Position numbers and translations under genes: made by a program. A DNA stretch of 64,000 nucleotides from Bromus sterilis. Taxonomy: Eukaryota; Streptophyta; Magnoliopsida; Poales; Poaceae. The notes below the pieces were generated by a model. That model was given only the letters and a program-made list of their open reading frames with translations. It made no database searches and was not told where the DNA came from. Shown here in pieces: positions 46,531-57,790 of this stretch (positions within the stretch are counted from its first letter, which is position 1; every line of letters starts with the position of its first letter). The DNA is taken from the NCBI GenBank assembly GCA_950022295.1, contig OX465596.1, positions 126,770,501 through 126,834,500 on the forward strand, read 5' to 3'.

Positions 46531-47824
46531 ATATATATATATATATATATATTCTATTCAGAAGTGAGCCATGCGCATTGTTAGTCAACTAGGATTAGAT
46601 AGCGGGCCGTGATCACTCTGGGAGTGAATACGGATAGAATATATATAACTGCACACGTACGGTACAATGCAGACACCGCTAAAGGCCCCTACCTCGGCTC
46701 TGCCGAGCCACAGAAAGTGTGATCTATCGAGAAGTAATCCTCGTACTCCACTCGTTGCTGACTCTGTATATCCTCCCTAGGGTCCTGGACCACGGTTATC
46801 CTTGAGGAAAGAAGTCGGGCGACCCAACGGTGCCCGCGAGCGGTATTGCGACGGGAACGACAGGGAGGGTACGACCGATGTTACTGGCGTGCTTGGCCCC
46901 TGCTCGTATCTTGCGAGAGTTATCAAACCATGAAAAGTCGAGCTCTACCAAGAGCACACGCGAGACAAGGTAAGCAGACGGTTCACCTTGTTGGTAACCG
47001 CGCGCTTTGACTCGACGACAGGGCAGGCCCCGACGTTACTGGTGGACCTTGTTGTTGTTCGTTGTCCGTTGTGTTGTTAGTCAGACAACGGTTGTCTACG
47101 AGATAATAATAAAATGCTAAATGGTTAGGTGGAGTACTTGAGAGGCCTGTTGGTCAGTACGCACTAGCTTCACGTGGGATAACGAGTTATGGGATCCCTT
47201 GTGTCGTAGTTCATTCAAAAGCTCTTCAAATGTTAGTAGTATTGTGGCCTGCGCAGGGAAGTGGTGTGTCTTCTTCGCTCGAGCAGTGTATTTGGATTTG
47301 CTTTTGCTTCACTGGCCAGCCACGCACCATGCAGGAGCGTGAAGGGTGAGGGTCCTAGACCCCTGGTCACATAGAATATAGTCCGGCGGATTGCCTCTCT
47401 ATTGAGCCTAGGATGGGCTGCGACGTGTCGGATAGCTTTGGTGGAGCGTTCCCTAACTAGGTGCCTGCCACCCTGGAGATCCGAGCGTGCAGGTTGAACA
47501 GTAGTGCACCCCTGCAGGGAGTTTAATCTATTCTAATAGTTGTGTCCACGGTAACAGGACGATTTATGCTGAAACTGGATCTTACCACTACAAACTACTA
47601 CTATTAAACTATATGGTTCCGGGTCTTCTTCCTCGCAGGGAATTCGAGGAAAGAAACTTGGAGGTATTGTTAATTGTTATCTAATACAACTTACTATTAT
47701 AAAATGCTGCATCAACTTATGTTGCATTGTTATTACTTTCATGTTGTTAACTTCGTAAACTGTTGGCTGTTCTCTTCTTGTGCTGCAAGACTCGTCCGAA
47801 GATGCTAGTCTTTGATAGGCCTAG
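46531..47824 (+). repeat. Large gypsy-type LTR, part 3 of 4
   Basis: It starts in (TA)n after the foldback element and runs to the CACTA-4 insertion. It has no coding frame of note. The TAG at 47822-47824 is one copy of the CACTA-4 target duplication. Confidence 0.5.
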
Positions 47825-47837
47825 CACTACAGGAAAC

Positions 47838-48175
47838 AGGAGTTTTGCCGTCAGCCCACCGTAAGCCGTCAGCTATCTATCGGGGCTGACGGCAAAGGCT
47901 CATATGCCGTCAACCGTGGGTCAAGCTGATGGCAACATTACGGCTGACGGCGTAGGACTGATATGCTGTCAGCCTTTCCTAAGACGTCGGCTGACTGACG
48001 GCAAGAACCAGGAAAACTGACGGCAAAGGACGGTCGACGGCCACCCCCAGGCCACGTGTCCCTTCCAGCCACGAGGTAACGGCGCCCAGGTTTTCCGTCA
48101 GCTGGCTGACGGCTTCGGCTAACGGCAGACGTTGCCGTCATCCCGCTGACAGCAACGCAGGTCCATAACCCCCCG
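47838..48175. repeat. CACTA-4 left subterminal motif array
   Basis: GCCGTCAGC and GCTGACGGC recur in both orientations from 47843 to about 48150, with variants (GCTGATGGC, GACGGCGTAG). Confidence 0.85.
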
Positions 48176-48179
48176 CCCC

Positions 48180-48545
48180 CCGTGGGCATACCCTAACCCC
48201 CACTCCAACCAGTCTCCACCACCTCCCTCCCCTCACGACGCACTCCTCCGCCGCCACCACCACACCGGTAGGCCCCGCCCTCGCCCCCATGCAAGACCTC
48301 GCCGCCGCCGCCCCGCACCTGTGCAAGACCTCGCCGCCCAGTCCAGGACCTCGCCACCCCGCCCCCGTGCAAGACCTCGCCGCCGCCGCGCAAGACCTCG
48401 CCGCCGCCGCGCAAGACCTCTCCACCCCGGCTCCTCGGCTCCGGTGGAAGTGGCCTCCTCGCCGGCAGCCGCCACCACCTCCTCCGCCCTACCCCGGGCA
48501 GCTCGTGTTGCAACTCCTCACCGTCGACCAGATCTGCAGGTGAGC
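48180..48545 (+). promoter_or_regulatory. GC-rich leader and putative untranslated first exon of the CACTA-4 transposase
   Basis: The GC-rich block has tandem GCAAGACCTCGCCGCCGCC units (about 48292-48420) and ends with a good splice donor, CTGCAG followed by GTGAGC at about 48541. Overlapping open frames exist on both strands because of composition. Its place directly inside the subterminal array, followed by about 1.2 kb of AT-rich, intron-like sequence, suggests an untranslated first exon. Confidence 0.4.
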
Positions 48546-49330
48546 TCCCCCTCTCCCTCTTTTCTCTGTTTTTTTTATTGTTAGATACAAGAAAATTCCA
48601 ATAGAAATTGTTAGAAAAGTTATTTTGTGATTGTTAGATAAATTAATTTTTAGTTATTGTTAGATACATGCAACAATAGAAATTTGAGTACACTACACTA
48701 AAGCTTGTAACCATTAAATTATTTTAGACTACATTACATTACATTATAGCAATGCCAATTGATTAAATTACAACTTGGTGTTACCAAATCATAAACCATT
48801 TTAGGCAGCACCAAAATAGGTTTTCAGTAGCTATTGAGGCAGCACCAAATAGTATAAGAAAATAGTCTATTGAGACATTAGAAATATTTCAAACTTTCCT
48901 TTTGAAAATATTACAACATGTAGCTTGCCTTCAACCTTCCCCCAAACCATTAAGATTATAGTATGGATATTGAACTAGCATAACATTCTATACATAGATA
49001 TCATTAGCAACAACCACCTTGACAAACCCCCTTTCCCTTCCTATTGTCTCCAAATACAATGCTCGATGTATCAAGTCCTTTTTTTCAAATTGAGAAAGCA
49101 TGTCCTCATATCATTGTAGTTGGCATAACTCCTAGTAGTTCTACCATCCACAATGTGATCTTCATCGTCCCCATTATTCCTTACTTGCACAAAATTGATC
49201 TTTGGGTATTTATGAGGTTGTCTCACTAGGCATTTGTTTGGTTTATTGTCACACTTGTATTTTATCACATTTTTGTGGTTTATTGCCACACTTGTATTTT
49301 ATCACATTTGTGTGCCTTGCCCTCCCCTAG
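48546..49330 (+). other. AT-rich region, probable leader intron of CACTA-4
   Basis: No gene is seen. Short direct repeats occur: TTAGATA near 48583-48665 and TTTATTG(T/C)CACACTTGTA at about 49240 and 49280. Confidence 0.35.
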
Positions 49331-49339
49331 TTTCACCCT

Positions 49340-49711
49340 ACCCAAAAGATAGGTGTATAGCTAGTTCTTTCCTTCTCAAAAGATAGGTGTAACCAATATG
49401 TGTCTCCCGTTCGAAAGATTCCATTTATAAATATGCATTTATTTCCATATTTATAATTGGATTCTTTCGAATTGTCCAACGTTATCCATGGACAGCCCGA
49501 GTATGTGTAGATTGGATTCATTTCCCCATATATGCTCTCCTCTGGATCGAACGCAGGATTTCGTCAGCGCCACCTTGTTGTTCTCCGGGTACACATCCTC
49601 TCAGTTTATGCTGAACGTGTATCAGGAGAACAGCGGGGAGGTGCTGTCGAAATTTTGCATCGGATCGGGAGGAGAGCATGGGGAAATGAATCCAATATGC
49701 ACATACTCGGG
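49340..49711 (+). promoter_or_regulatory. Two large hairpins upstream of the CACTA-4 transposase
   Basis: Hairpin A has 25-base arms at 49411-49435 and 49446-49470 with two mismatches. Hairpin B is an imperfect palindrome with arms of about 100 bases (49496-49595 and about 49612-49711) starting CCCGAGTATGTG and ending CACATACTCGGG. It lies about 100 bases upstream of the ATG at 49817. The sequence is unrelated to the CACTA-2 module, but the layout (two hairpins before the gene) is alike. Confidence 0.55.
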
Positions 49712-49816
49712 TGGGATTAGGACCTATCTTTACCTATTAGCTAGTGTGCATATGTCATATCAGCGTAATTAATTATATGCCTTCTAGTGTTAATTTGTAC
49801 TAGCTAGCCAGCTAGA

Positions 49817-52800
49817 ATGAATGATCGTGCGTGGATGTACACCGGTCACCCTAGTCAAAAAATATGACTGAGGAATGGTTGACCAAGACAGAGGAGTTCT
49901 TAGAGGTTGCATTTAGTGCTGGCCAACCAAGAACATGGTGCCCCTGCACAAGATGTAAGAACTATTCACAACAGACAAAGGATGTAATGGGTAAACACCT
50001 GCAAATACGTGGTTTCATTCCTGATTATACGTTGTGGTCATTTCATGGCGAGTCGGACCAACGTGAAAGACATGAGGTAGTGCGTCAGCGCATTGAGGAT
50101 TATGGTACAGGGATCGAAGACATGGTCAATGACTACAACGATGCTCGTCATGAGGATGAAGAACCGGAGGAAACTGCCAAGGCCTTTTATGCCATGCTAG
50201 AGTCTTCAAAACTCCCACTGCATGCGCACACCAAGCTTTGTCAACTAGATGCCATCGCACAAACAATGGCTCTTAAGGCACAATTCAACTTGCCCAGAGA
50301 GTGCTATGATGCGATGATGACCTTATTCGGGCGCTTTCTACCGGACGGTCATATTATGCCTGCAAACCTATACCACTCAGACAAAATACTCGGTGCAATG
50401 AAGATGCCCATTGAGGGGATACATGCTTGTGAGAAAGGATGCGTCTTATTTAGGCATGAGTATGCGGATGATAATTATTGTCCACGCTGCAAGTCCTCCA
50501 GGTATGTTGTCGTAGACAACGGTCTTGGTGAGAAGACGCAGAGCAAAATACCCGTAAACATTCTTCGGTACCTACCGATCTTACCAAGGCTTCAACGGCT
50601 ATACATGCTTGAAGAACAGCAAAACAAATGACATGGCACAGAGATGGAATTAGACGTGCTACAGATGAATACGGGAATTTGATGTTGACCCACCCCTCTG
50701 ATGGTGAAGCGTGGAAGATGTTCAATGAAATACATAAAGAAGGTAAATCCAAAGACCCAAGAAACGTGGCACTCGCCATTAGCCTAGATGGGTTCAATCC
50801 TTTCGGTATGACGGCAACCCAGTATAGTTGTTGGCCCGTATTCATCATGCCCCTCAATCTGCCCCCTGGAGTACTCACTACTAGGGAATACCCTTATGGT
50901 GGTGCCCTTTTTTTGTGTTCAGTGGCGCATTAGGGATGCGCCACTAACTACAAGCCAGTAATAAGGGCTTAGAGGTGGCGCATTCTGGATGCGCCACCCC
51001 TAAGGCCCTTAGGCGTGGCGCATTCTGATATGCGCCACATTCTGATAATTTCCAGTGCGCCACCCCTAACAGATGGTGGCGCATGGCCTTCTATATGCGC
51101 CACTAATAAGCTTTCCATGTATAGCTATTTCCCTAGTAGGGACTTATGCAAAGAAAGCACATCTTCTTGACGTTGATAGTTACGGGGCCCAACTATCCCG
51201 GAAAAAATATGAATGTGTACTTGCAACCACTGATGGATGAGTTGTAAGAAGCTTGGGATAATGGGATATGGACATATGACGCAGCTAGCAAAACAAACTT
51301 CCAAATGCATGCTTGCTTGATGTACTCCATGCATGACCTGCCAGCGTTTGCACTTTTTGTTGCATGGTGCGTGCACGGAAGGTTCCCATGCCCGCAATGC
51401 AAGTCTGCTCTTCAGTTTCATTGGCTGCCGAAGGGTCGCAAGTATTCTTGCTTCGACTTGCATAGACAATTCCTGCCTCTGGACCATGGATTCAGAAAAG
51501 ACAAGAAGAATTTCACCAAAGGTAAAGTTGTCGAGCACGAGGCACCACCTATGATGACGGGCGCACAAATTATTGATCAGTTGAACTCACTAGAGCCTGA
51601 TCCGAACCGGCCGGGGTATTTCTTGGGATATAATACGGAACACGCCTGGACCCACAAGCCATGCTTTTCGGATCTCCCCTATTTCAAATACCTTGCTCTT
51701 CCACACAACATTGACATGATGCACACTGAAAAAAATATGGGTGAGGCCCTTTTTGGTACATTGTTCGGCACTGATAAGGGGAAGATAATATTAAGGCTAG
51801 AGTCGATCAGGAGAGTCTGTGTAATAGGAAGTCACTGAACATGAAACAACCGAAAGGGAAGAAGAATTGGGAGAAGCCAAAGGCATGGTTCAATCTTAAA
51901 CGGGAACACATGAGGGAAATCCTCATCTGGGTGAAAAAAAAGTTGATGTTCCCCGATGGGTATGCAGCGAATCTAGCAAGGGGAGCAAGTCTTGAAAAGT
52001 TGAAAATCTTTGGGCTGAAGAGTCACGATTGGCACATATGGCTTGAGCGGATAATGCCGGTGATGTTGCACGGCTACATCCCCGAGGATGAATGGCGAGT
52101 AATGGCAGAGCTAAGCTATTTCTTCCCTGTTCTTTGTGCTAAAGAATTATCGCCTATTTTGATAGAAGAGATGGAAAAACTGACGCCGGAGTTGATATGC
52201 AAGTTAGAGAAGATCTTTCCACCGGGTTTCTTTAATCCGATGCAGCATATGATTTTGCATCTACCGATCGAGGCAATATTGGGTGGCCCTGTGCAAAACC
52301 GTTGGTGCTATGCAACCGAGAGAATGCAGAAGACGCTTCGAGCAAAATGTAAATATAAACGGAGAATTGAAGCATCAATGGCTAAGGCATTCGTTGTCGA
52401 GGAAGCGGCAAACTTCGTGACAGCACACTATGCTGCCACTAATTACAGTTTGCATAATCCAAAGCCTCGGTACAATACTGGCGACCCCGAGTGACATGAA
52501 TCCAAGTTCAAACTCTTTAAAGGGAGCCTCGCACCTTGTGGGGTTATGAAGACAAAGACATTGACCTTCGAGGAATGGGGCATCATTACATTGTATATCT
52601 TGACCAACATGACAGAAGTGCGGCCATATATCGAGTAAGTGCGCGGTACATATTAATTGTTCTGCAACTTCTTGACGAGTTGTGTGTCTAACTTCTCTTA
52701 ATTATTTGATACAGTCGATTCGTCGCGCAATTCTCGAATGGAGTGGCGATCGAAAAAGACTCCATCAAAGAGATTAATCTTCTTGAGAAGCGGGGAGGCG

Positions 52801-53791
52801 GCAATCCCGGTTTCATCTCTTGGTTTACACAAACGGTACTTCTTATATGATATACATGCCATTTTTATTTCTTCGTCGTCTCAGTACCGACTAATACAAA
52901 AAGCCTTTCCGTTTCAACTTCTAGGCTAATTCAGAGTCTATGGACGCCGAATTGAGACAAATCGCAAATGGTTTTGAATTTAAGGTCCATACATATGAAA
53001 AATACGACATCAATGGGTATCGCTTTCGTACTGGTATGAAAGAGAAAACTATGCCCGATCGGAAAACAACGAATTCCGGTGTGTCCGCTATAGATGGAGC
53101 AGTCGAGTATTATGGAATAGTTGAAGAAATATACAAATTGCTATATTATGGTGAAAATCCCCCTAACGCCGTTGTCTTCAAATGTCATTGGTTCGATCCG
53201 AAGGACACTAGACGAACTCATGAGCATGTTGGGCTAGTTGAAATTAAACAGAAGAACCGCTTAAATGTTGCCGAAGTTTATATTGTGGCTCAATAGGCCA
53301 CACAAGTTTTCTATCTTCCATGGGCCTGCCAAAGTGTAAAGAATCTCGAAGATTGGTATGTCGTCTATGACGTGCCGCCACATGGTAAACTACCTGCCCC
53401 CAATGAAGAAGAGGATTATCAACCTCACATAGACCCAGACACATATGACGGAGAATTCTTCCAAGAATCACGTGTGGCCAAAAAACATTTCGGAAAAACC
53501 TCTACGTTTGGTCAAAACATGGAAGTAGAGAATGACAATGCGGAGGAAGAGGAAGAAGTGGAACACGAAGAGGTTACCGATGATGATGAGGAGGAAGATG
53601 AAGAAGTGGAACACAAAGAGGTTACTGATGCGGATGACCTATCATTGCTTGACCGGTTACAAAAAGGATTTCGAAATGTGGTTGACGCTGAACCCGATCC
53701 CGGAGAAGAGATCATTCATGACGACACGCGTGATAGTGACGATGATGTTTTTATTGATCCTGGAGAAGATACAGATGATCCCGACTATTAG
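49817..53791 (+). pseudogene. CACTA-4 TNP2-type transposase, broken and interrupted by a MITE
   Basis: The start MNDRAWMYTGH (49817) is shifted by one base relative to the rest, which begins EEWLTKTEEFLEVAF and has CPCTRC (transposase-associated domain). A C..C zinc-type motif CPRCKSS (about 50480), the TNP2 core with DGFNPFG and CWPVF, and GPNYPGKN after the MITE follow. NIDMMHTEKNMGEALF is at about 51710. The DUF4218-like part is at 51841-52494 and the DUF4216-like part at 52925-53296. Introns are 52635-52714 and 52836-52924 (GT..AG). Lesions: TAA at 51246-51248, a frameshift near 51785, TGA at 52492-52494 (TGG expected) and TAG at 53294-53296. The C-terminus is a long Glu/Asp-rich tail to 53791. 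Confidence 0.85.
50871..51139. mobile_element. 269-bp CACTA MITE of the CACTA-2 family inside the CACTA-4 transposase
   Basis: The left end is GTACT followed by CACTACTAGGGAATA; the right end is TAGCTATTTCCCTAGTAG. GGA at 50868-50870 and 51140-51142 is the probable 3-bp duplication; removing the insert and one GGA restores the reading frame (LNLPPG then LMQRKH). The first about 100 bases match the left end of CACTA-2 and the last about 90 match its right end, with the interior deleted. The termini are imperfect: five extra bases on the left and TG missing on the right. Confidence 0.88.
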
Positions 53792-53951
53792 TTGTATGCA
53801 TCCCAACTTTCTTTTGTTTTTTGTATTATTTATTTCCTTAATGTACTAATTCATCTTTATATGCATATGTTTGTTTTTTGTATATATGAATTTGTATTAT
53901 TTATTTCCTTACTTTACTAATTCATCTTTACTCCGTAACAGGTGTTGACAC

Positions 53952-56656
53952 ATGGCGAGCCGTAGGGGCCCACCGGTGGAGTCTCGACCACCTCTACCTC
54001 TACGGAGAGAGTTGCTGGCAGGTATTGTCGCAGCCAACTCGCCGCCGGTGCGTGCTGAGCAGCCTCATGGGAGAGGTCGGGGAAAATGCCAAAAGAGAGC
54101 TAAACCCGGTGGTCGAGGAGGTGGTCGAGCAGGTGGCGCCCTAGCCGAGTCACCCACTCATAGGACAGTCTCACCGGTGCAGGAGCCACCGCCGGTGCAG
54201 TCGGAGGCACCGGAGCAACGGCCACCGCCGGTGCAGTCGGAGGCACCGGAGCAGCGGACACCGCCGGTGCAGTCGGAGACATCGGAGCCACCGAGGCAGT
54301 CGACGGAGCCTCGTTGGGATGATCCTTGGGAGGAGCGTGCTCGCAGGGATGATGATGATGCTGATGAGGATGATGATAGCGATGACGACGGGGCTGAGGG
54401 GGTGAGGGGGATGATGGGGGTGAGGGGATCTCCTCTTCCAAGAAGCCGATGTACCAGCGTGGTATGACACGGCTCCCACCACGTACGGACCTTGCGCAGA
54501 GGACATTGATTGCGCCAGATGGGGAGAAGTAAGTTGATGATTTTTTTGTGTTCTTTGTATATATATATCATACATGTACATATGGTCCAACAAGAACTAA
54601 TGTCTTTGTGTTCTTATTTTGCAGGGCGTGGACTTACCCGGAATGTGCTCGGAATCCGAACTGCCTCCTTGGTGCCGTGCTTAAGGAGCAGTTCCCCAGG
54701 CTAGTCCAGTTGCCTATTGCGGGTACGGTTCCTGAGCCCGGCCTCACTTGGCCACACTACAAAGCTGCCCCGGCCCCGCCAGATGAATGCATCAACAACG
54801 TTGAATGCCGTACCAAAGCCGACATTGTGGTGGCTACTTTTAGGGTGAGTATTCTAAGCATTGCAATCATTTATTAGCCTTGGAATCATTTCACTCATCT
54901 AAGCATATGTTCGATGCATTTTTCAGTGCTACTATTGGGTTAAGGAGGGGATGGAGCCGGAGGCCCAGAAGAATCTAGAGAAGGAGATAGTGAGTCTACT
55001 CACGAACACTAGGCACGAGATGAGTGTTCAGTGTGTTCGAGATTGGTACGCCAAGAAGGGCGTGAAGAAGGCCAAGAAGAAGTGTAGAAAAGTTTTCCTT
55101 AAGAAGGAAGAATACTTGGAGGTAAATTACTAACTAATTCAAATTCCTACACTTATAAGTAAGGCCTAGTTAGCTCCAACTTTTATTTATAAGCTTATGA
55201 AGCTCAAACTTGGCTTTATAAGCTTATAAGTGTCAAACTTTTCTTTATAAGCTTATGAAGCACAAACTTGGCTTTATAAGCTTATAAGTTTCAAACTTGG
55301 CTTTATAAGTTTATAAAGGTCAAACTTGGCTCTATAATCTTGTAAAACTCAAAAATGATAATAATAGCTTAGTAACATAAAACTTGACTTGTACTTGTCT
55401 TAAAAAAGCTATTCAATGACTTTATAAGATTATTAATTCATAGGCGCCCCCGAGATGGTGTGCAAATAAGATGGATTGCTTTGAGGCGATAGTGGACAAA
55501 TGGCTCAGTGATGCCTGGCTGTCCACCCACAAAAGCGCCAAGGCTAGGCGTGCACAAATGGTAGGTGTGGCACACCACCAAGGCAATCTCAACGTCAACG
55601 AGTATGCAAAAAAATGGGTATGTTCCTTTTTGTTTTCAGTTTCATGTCCTTTCATCATTAATAAATTGATTTGTTTCATGCCTTTTCTTTTCTTTTCATT
55701 GTAGGAGAAACACCATAATCAGCCTGTGCCTAAGGGATTTCGCTCATTTGCCATGGCCCATAAGGGAAAGTAAAAAACGGTGAAGGCATATTCCGAGGGC
55801 GACGGTGTTGAGGCGTACACCAGCGCTGCAGCCTACCACAAGATGATGGCCTATTCTGAGGTGGCGAAAGAGCTACGCGGTCCTCAGTTTGACCCGAGCG
55901 AGGAGGAGATGGATCCGGAGGCCTTGATGATTTCTGGTGGCGGTAAGCATCATGGCAGCACCTCCATGTGCAATGGCTTCGTACATTGCTCGGAGACTCT
56001 ACCTCAGATCAAGGCGAGGCAAACGAGCTCCGCTCCTGCTGTACGATCTCGCCCGCGGCCAGTGGACATTGCTATCCAGGTATAACTTTGTCTCAATTTT
56101 TCTTTACGTTCTTTAGACTACGTAGCGATGATGACAATAATTGCTATATTGTTGAGTGTTCGCAGGACGCCATTCAGAGGGAGAGACAGGCGACACAAGA
56201 GATGTTGTCGGAGCAGCTTGCGGAGAGGGACCGGCTGGCGGAGGAGAGGACCCAGAGGATACTCGAGGAGGAGAGGGCACGCAATAATGCCCAGACGAAG
56301 GCCATCTACGACCTCTTCTCGGTAAGTTACTACTTTTGCATATATCCGCCAAGAATGCATATGCATATGTTTGGTTCACTTGCTAATAAGCTCGAGTCCT
56401 CAAAAACTAACTCGCAGAGTATGTGGGAGAAGCAAGGTCTTACCCCTCCACCGATGCCGACGCCTATCGTTTCTCCTCCCGGAACGGTAAGTTTCTTTCA
56501 GTGATCAATATAGCCCGGTCTTATACCATCAAGTGTCATCATGCTTACCACATTGCAACTCATCCTTTGTTGCAGCATAATTTCGGAGCTGCATCTCACA
56601 ACCCACAAGAATCTCCTAGTGAATCCCCAAGCAACCCACGTGGCGGCGCTTCTTAG
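53952..56656 (+). pseudogene. CACTA-4 second gene (Transposase_24-like), about eight exons, broken
   Basis: Exon 1 starts MASRRGPPVESR at 53952 and has three tandem PPVQSE(A/T) repeats and an Asp-rich stretch. A frameshift near 54420 moves to a frame with MYQRGMTRLPPR. Further exons are at about 54626-54844 (WTYPECARNPNC), 54928-55122 (CYYWVKEGMEPEAQ), 55443-55618, 55705-56080, 56166-56321, 56417-56487 and 56574-56656, each bounded by GT and AG. A TAA interrupts exon 5 at 55771-55773 (after AHKGK). A strongly charged coiled-coil segment (about 56170-56300) precedes the end. The pattern suits the Transposase_24 / TNPA-like second protein of plant CACTA elements. It differs in sequence from the second gene of CACTA-2. 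Confidence 0.6.
55186..55359. repeat. 29-bp minisatellite in an intron of the CACTA-4 second gene
   Basis: Five units of exactly 29 bases (55186, 55215, 55244, 55273, 55302) plus a degenerate sixth. The consensus is TTTATAAGCTTATAAG followed by a CAAACTTGGC end. Each unit holds the palindrome TTATAAGCTTATAA. Confidence 0.93.
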
Positions 56657-56689
56657 CCTTGAGGTGGCCTCCGGTAAGTTACATAAAGC

Positions 56690-57190
56690 TCATCAATGAC
56701 TTTATATGCTCATAAAGCTCAATAATGGTAGTAATAGTTTAGTTACATAAATATTTACTTATTCTTGGCTTATAAAAGCTAAAAAATGACTATGTAAGCT
56801 TATAAAGCTTATACTTCGTTTTATAAGCTTGTAAACTTAAAAAATGACTTATACTTGGCTTATAATAGCTCCTCAATGACTTCATAAGCTCATAAAGCTG
56901 AAAAATGATGTTAATAGCGTAGTTTGATGAAAATTGAGTTATACTTGGCTTATAAAAGCTCAATAGTGACTTTATAAGCTTATAAAGCTCAAACTTGGCT
57001 TTATAAGCTTTTAAAGCTCAAATTAGATTTTATAAGCTTATTAAGTTCAACAATGACTTATACTTGTCTTATAAAAGCTCAATAATGAATTTACTAGCTT
57101 AAGTGGCTTATAAACCTAAAAATGACTTATACTTCGCATATAAAGCTCAAAAATGAATTAATGACTTAGTTAGATCTAAAATGAGATATA
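56690..57190. repeat. Degenerate array of the same TTATAAGCTTATAA units, 3' of the second gene
   Basis: Units with ACTTGGCTTATAAAAGCTC and TTTATAAGCTTATAAAGC recur about every 28-50 bases, interspersed with AATGACTTATACTTGG. It is related to the intron minisatellite but diverged. Confidence 0.8.
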
Positions 57191-57198
57191 TTTAGCTC

Positions 57199-57420
57199 TT
57201 GAGGTCTAAGAAGAACAAGTATTGTAGAATAAGAAGAAGGATAGGAGGAAAAGAAAGAAGTGAAGAAGAAAGAGGTGAAAAAGAAAGTAAAAGAAGAAAA
57301 GTTCTTATTATTCTTACTTTTTCTCTTCTTTCTTTTTCTCCATCTTCTCTTCTTCCTTTCATCTTATTTTTATTCTTCCTCTTCTTCTCCTTACTCTTCT
57401 TCTCCTTGTTCTTTTTTTAT
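57199..57420. repeat. Purine-rich block followed by a complementary pyrimidine-rich block
   Basis: 57199-57300 is nearly all A/G (AAGAAGAAGGATAGG type) and 57301-57420 nearly all C/T (CTTCTTCTCC type). The two halves could fold back. It lies between the unit array and the right subterminal array of CACTA-4. Confidence 0.8.
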
Positions 57421-57790
57421 ACTTAGCTTATAAAGGCCAAAACTAACATATACTTTTATGTTCACATTTTGCAGATTTTGGCTATATGCATGGATGGATG
57501 CTACCTTTGGAGTGTGTTGTAGATATAGGATGTTTAAATTTTAGTGTTTGTCATATGGATGGATGTTGAACTTGTATACTTTGTAGATTTTGTTGATGCA
57601 CTTGTAAATATTATATGGTTGATGCACTTGTGATGGTTGTTAATTATATGGTTGATGCACTTTTTGTATTACTTGTGGGATGGAGATGACTATAATATAT
57701 CATGTTGGCTATAATATATCTGTATATATATATATATTATTGTTTAAATGAAGGGAATTAAAGAAAACAAATTAAAAAGATAGATACAGA
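57421..57790. other. AT-rich end region of CACTA-4
   Basis: No gene is seen. GGTTGATGCACTTGT-type sequence repeats at about 57590, 57620 and 57652, and a (TA)n tract lies at about 57721-57740. Confidence 0.5.

Noticed and set aside
53512..53715. Minus-strand Ser-rich frame
   Set aside because: It is the antisense of the Glu/Asp-rich tail of the CACTA-4 transposase.
54100..54593. Minus-strand frames of 113-140 codons
   Set aside because: They are antisense of the repeat-rich first exon of the CACTA-4 second gene.
55186..55359. Regularly spaced repeat considered as a CRISPR array
   Set aside because: Units are directly adjacent without unique spacers, and the DNA is a plant transposon.
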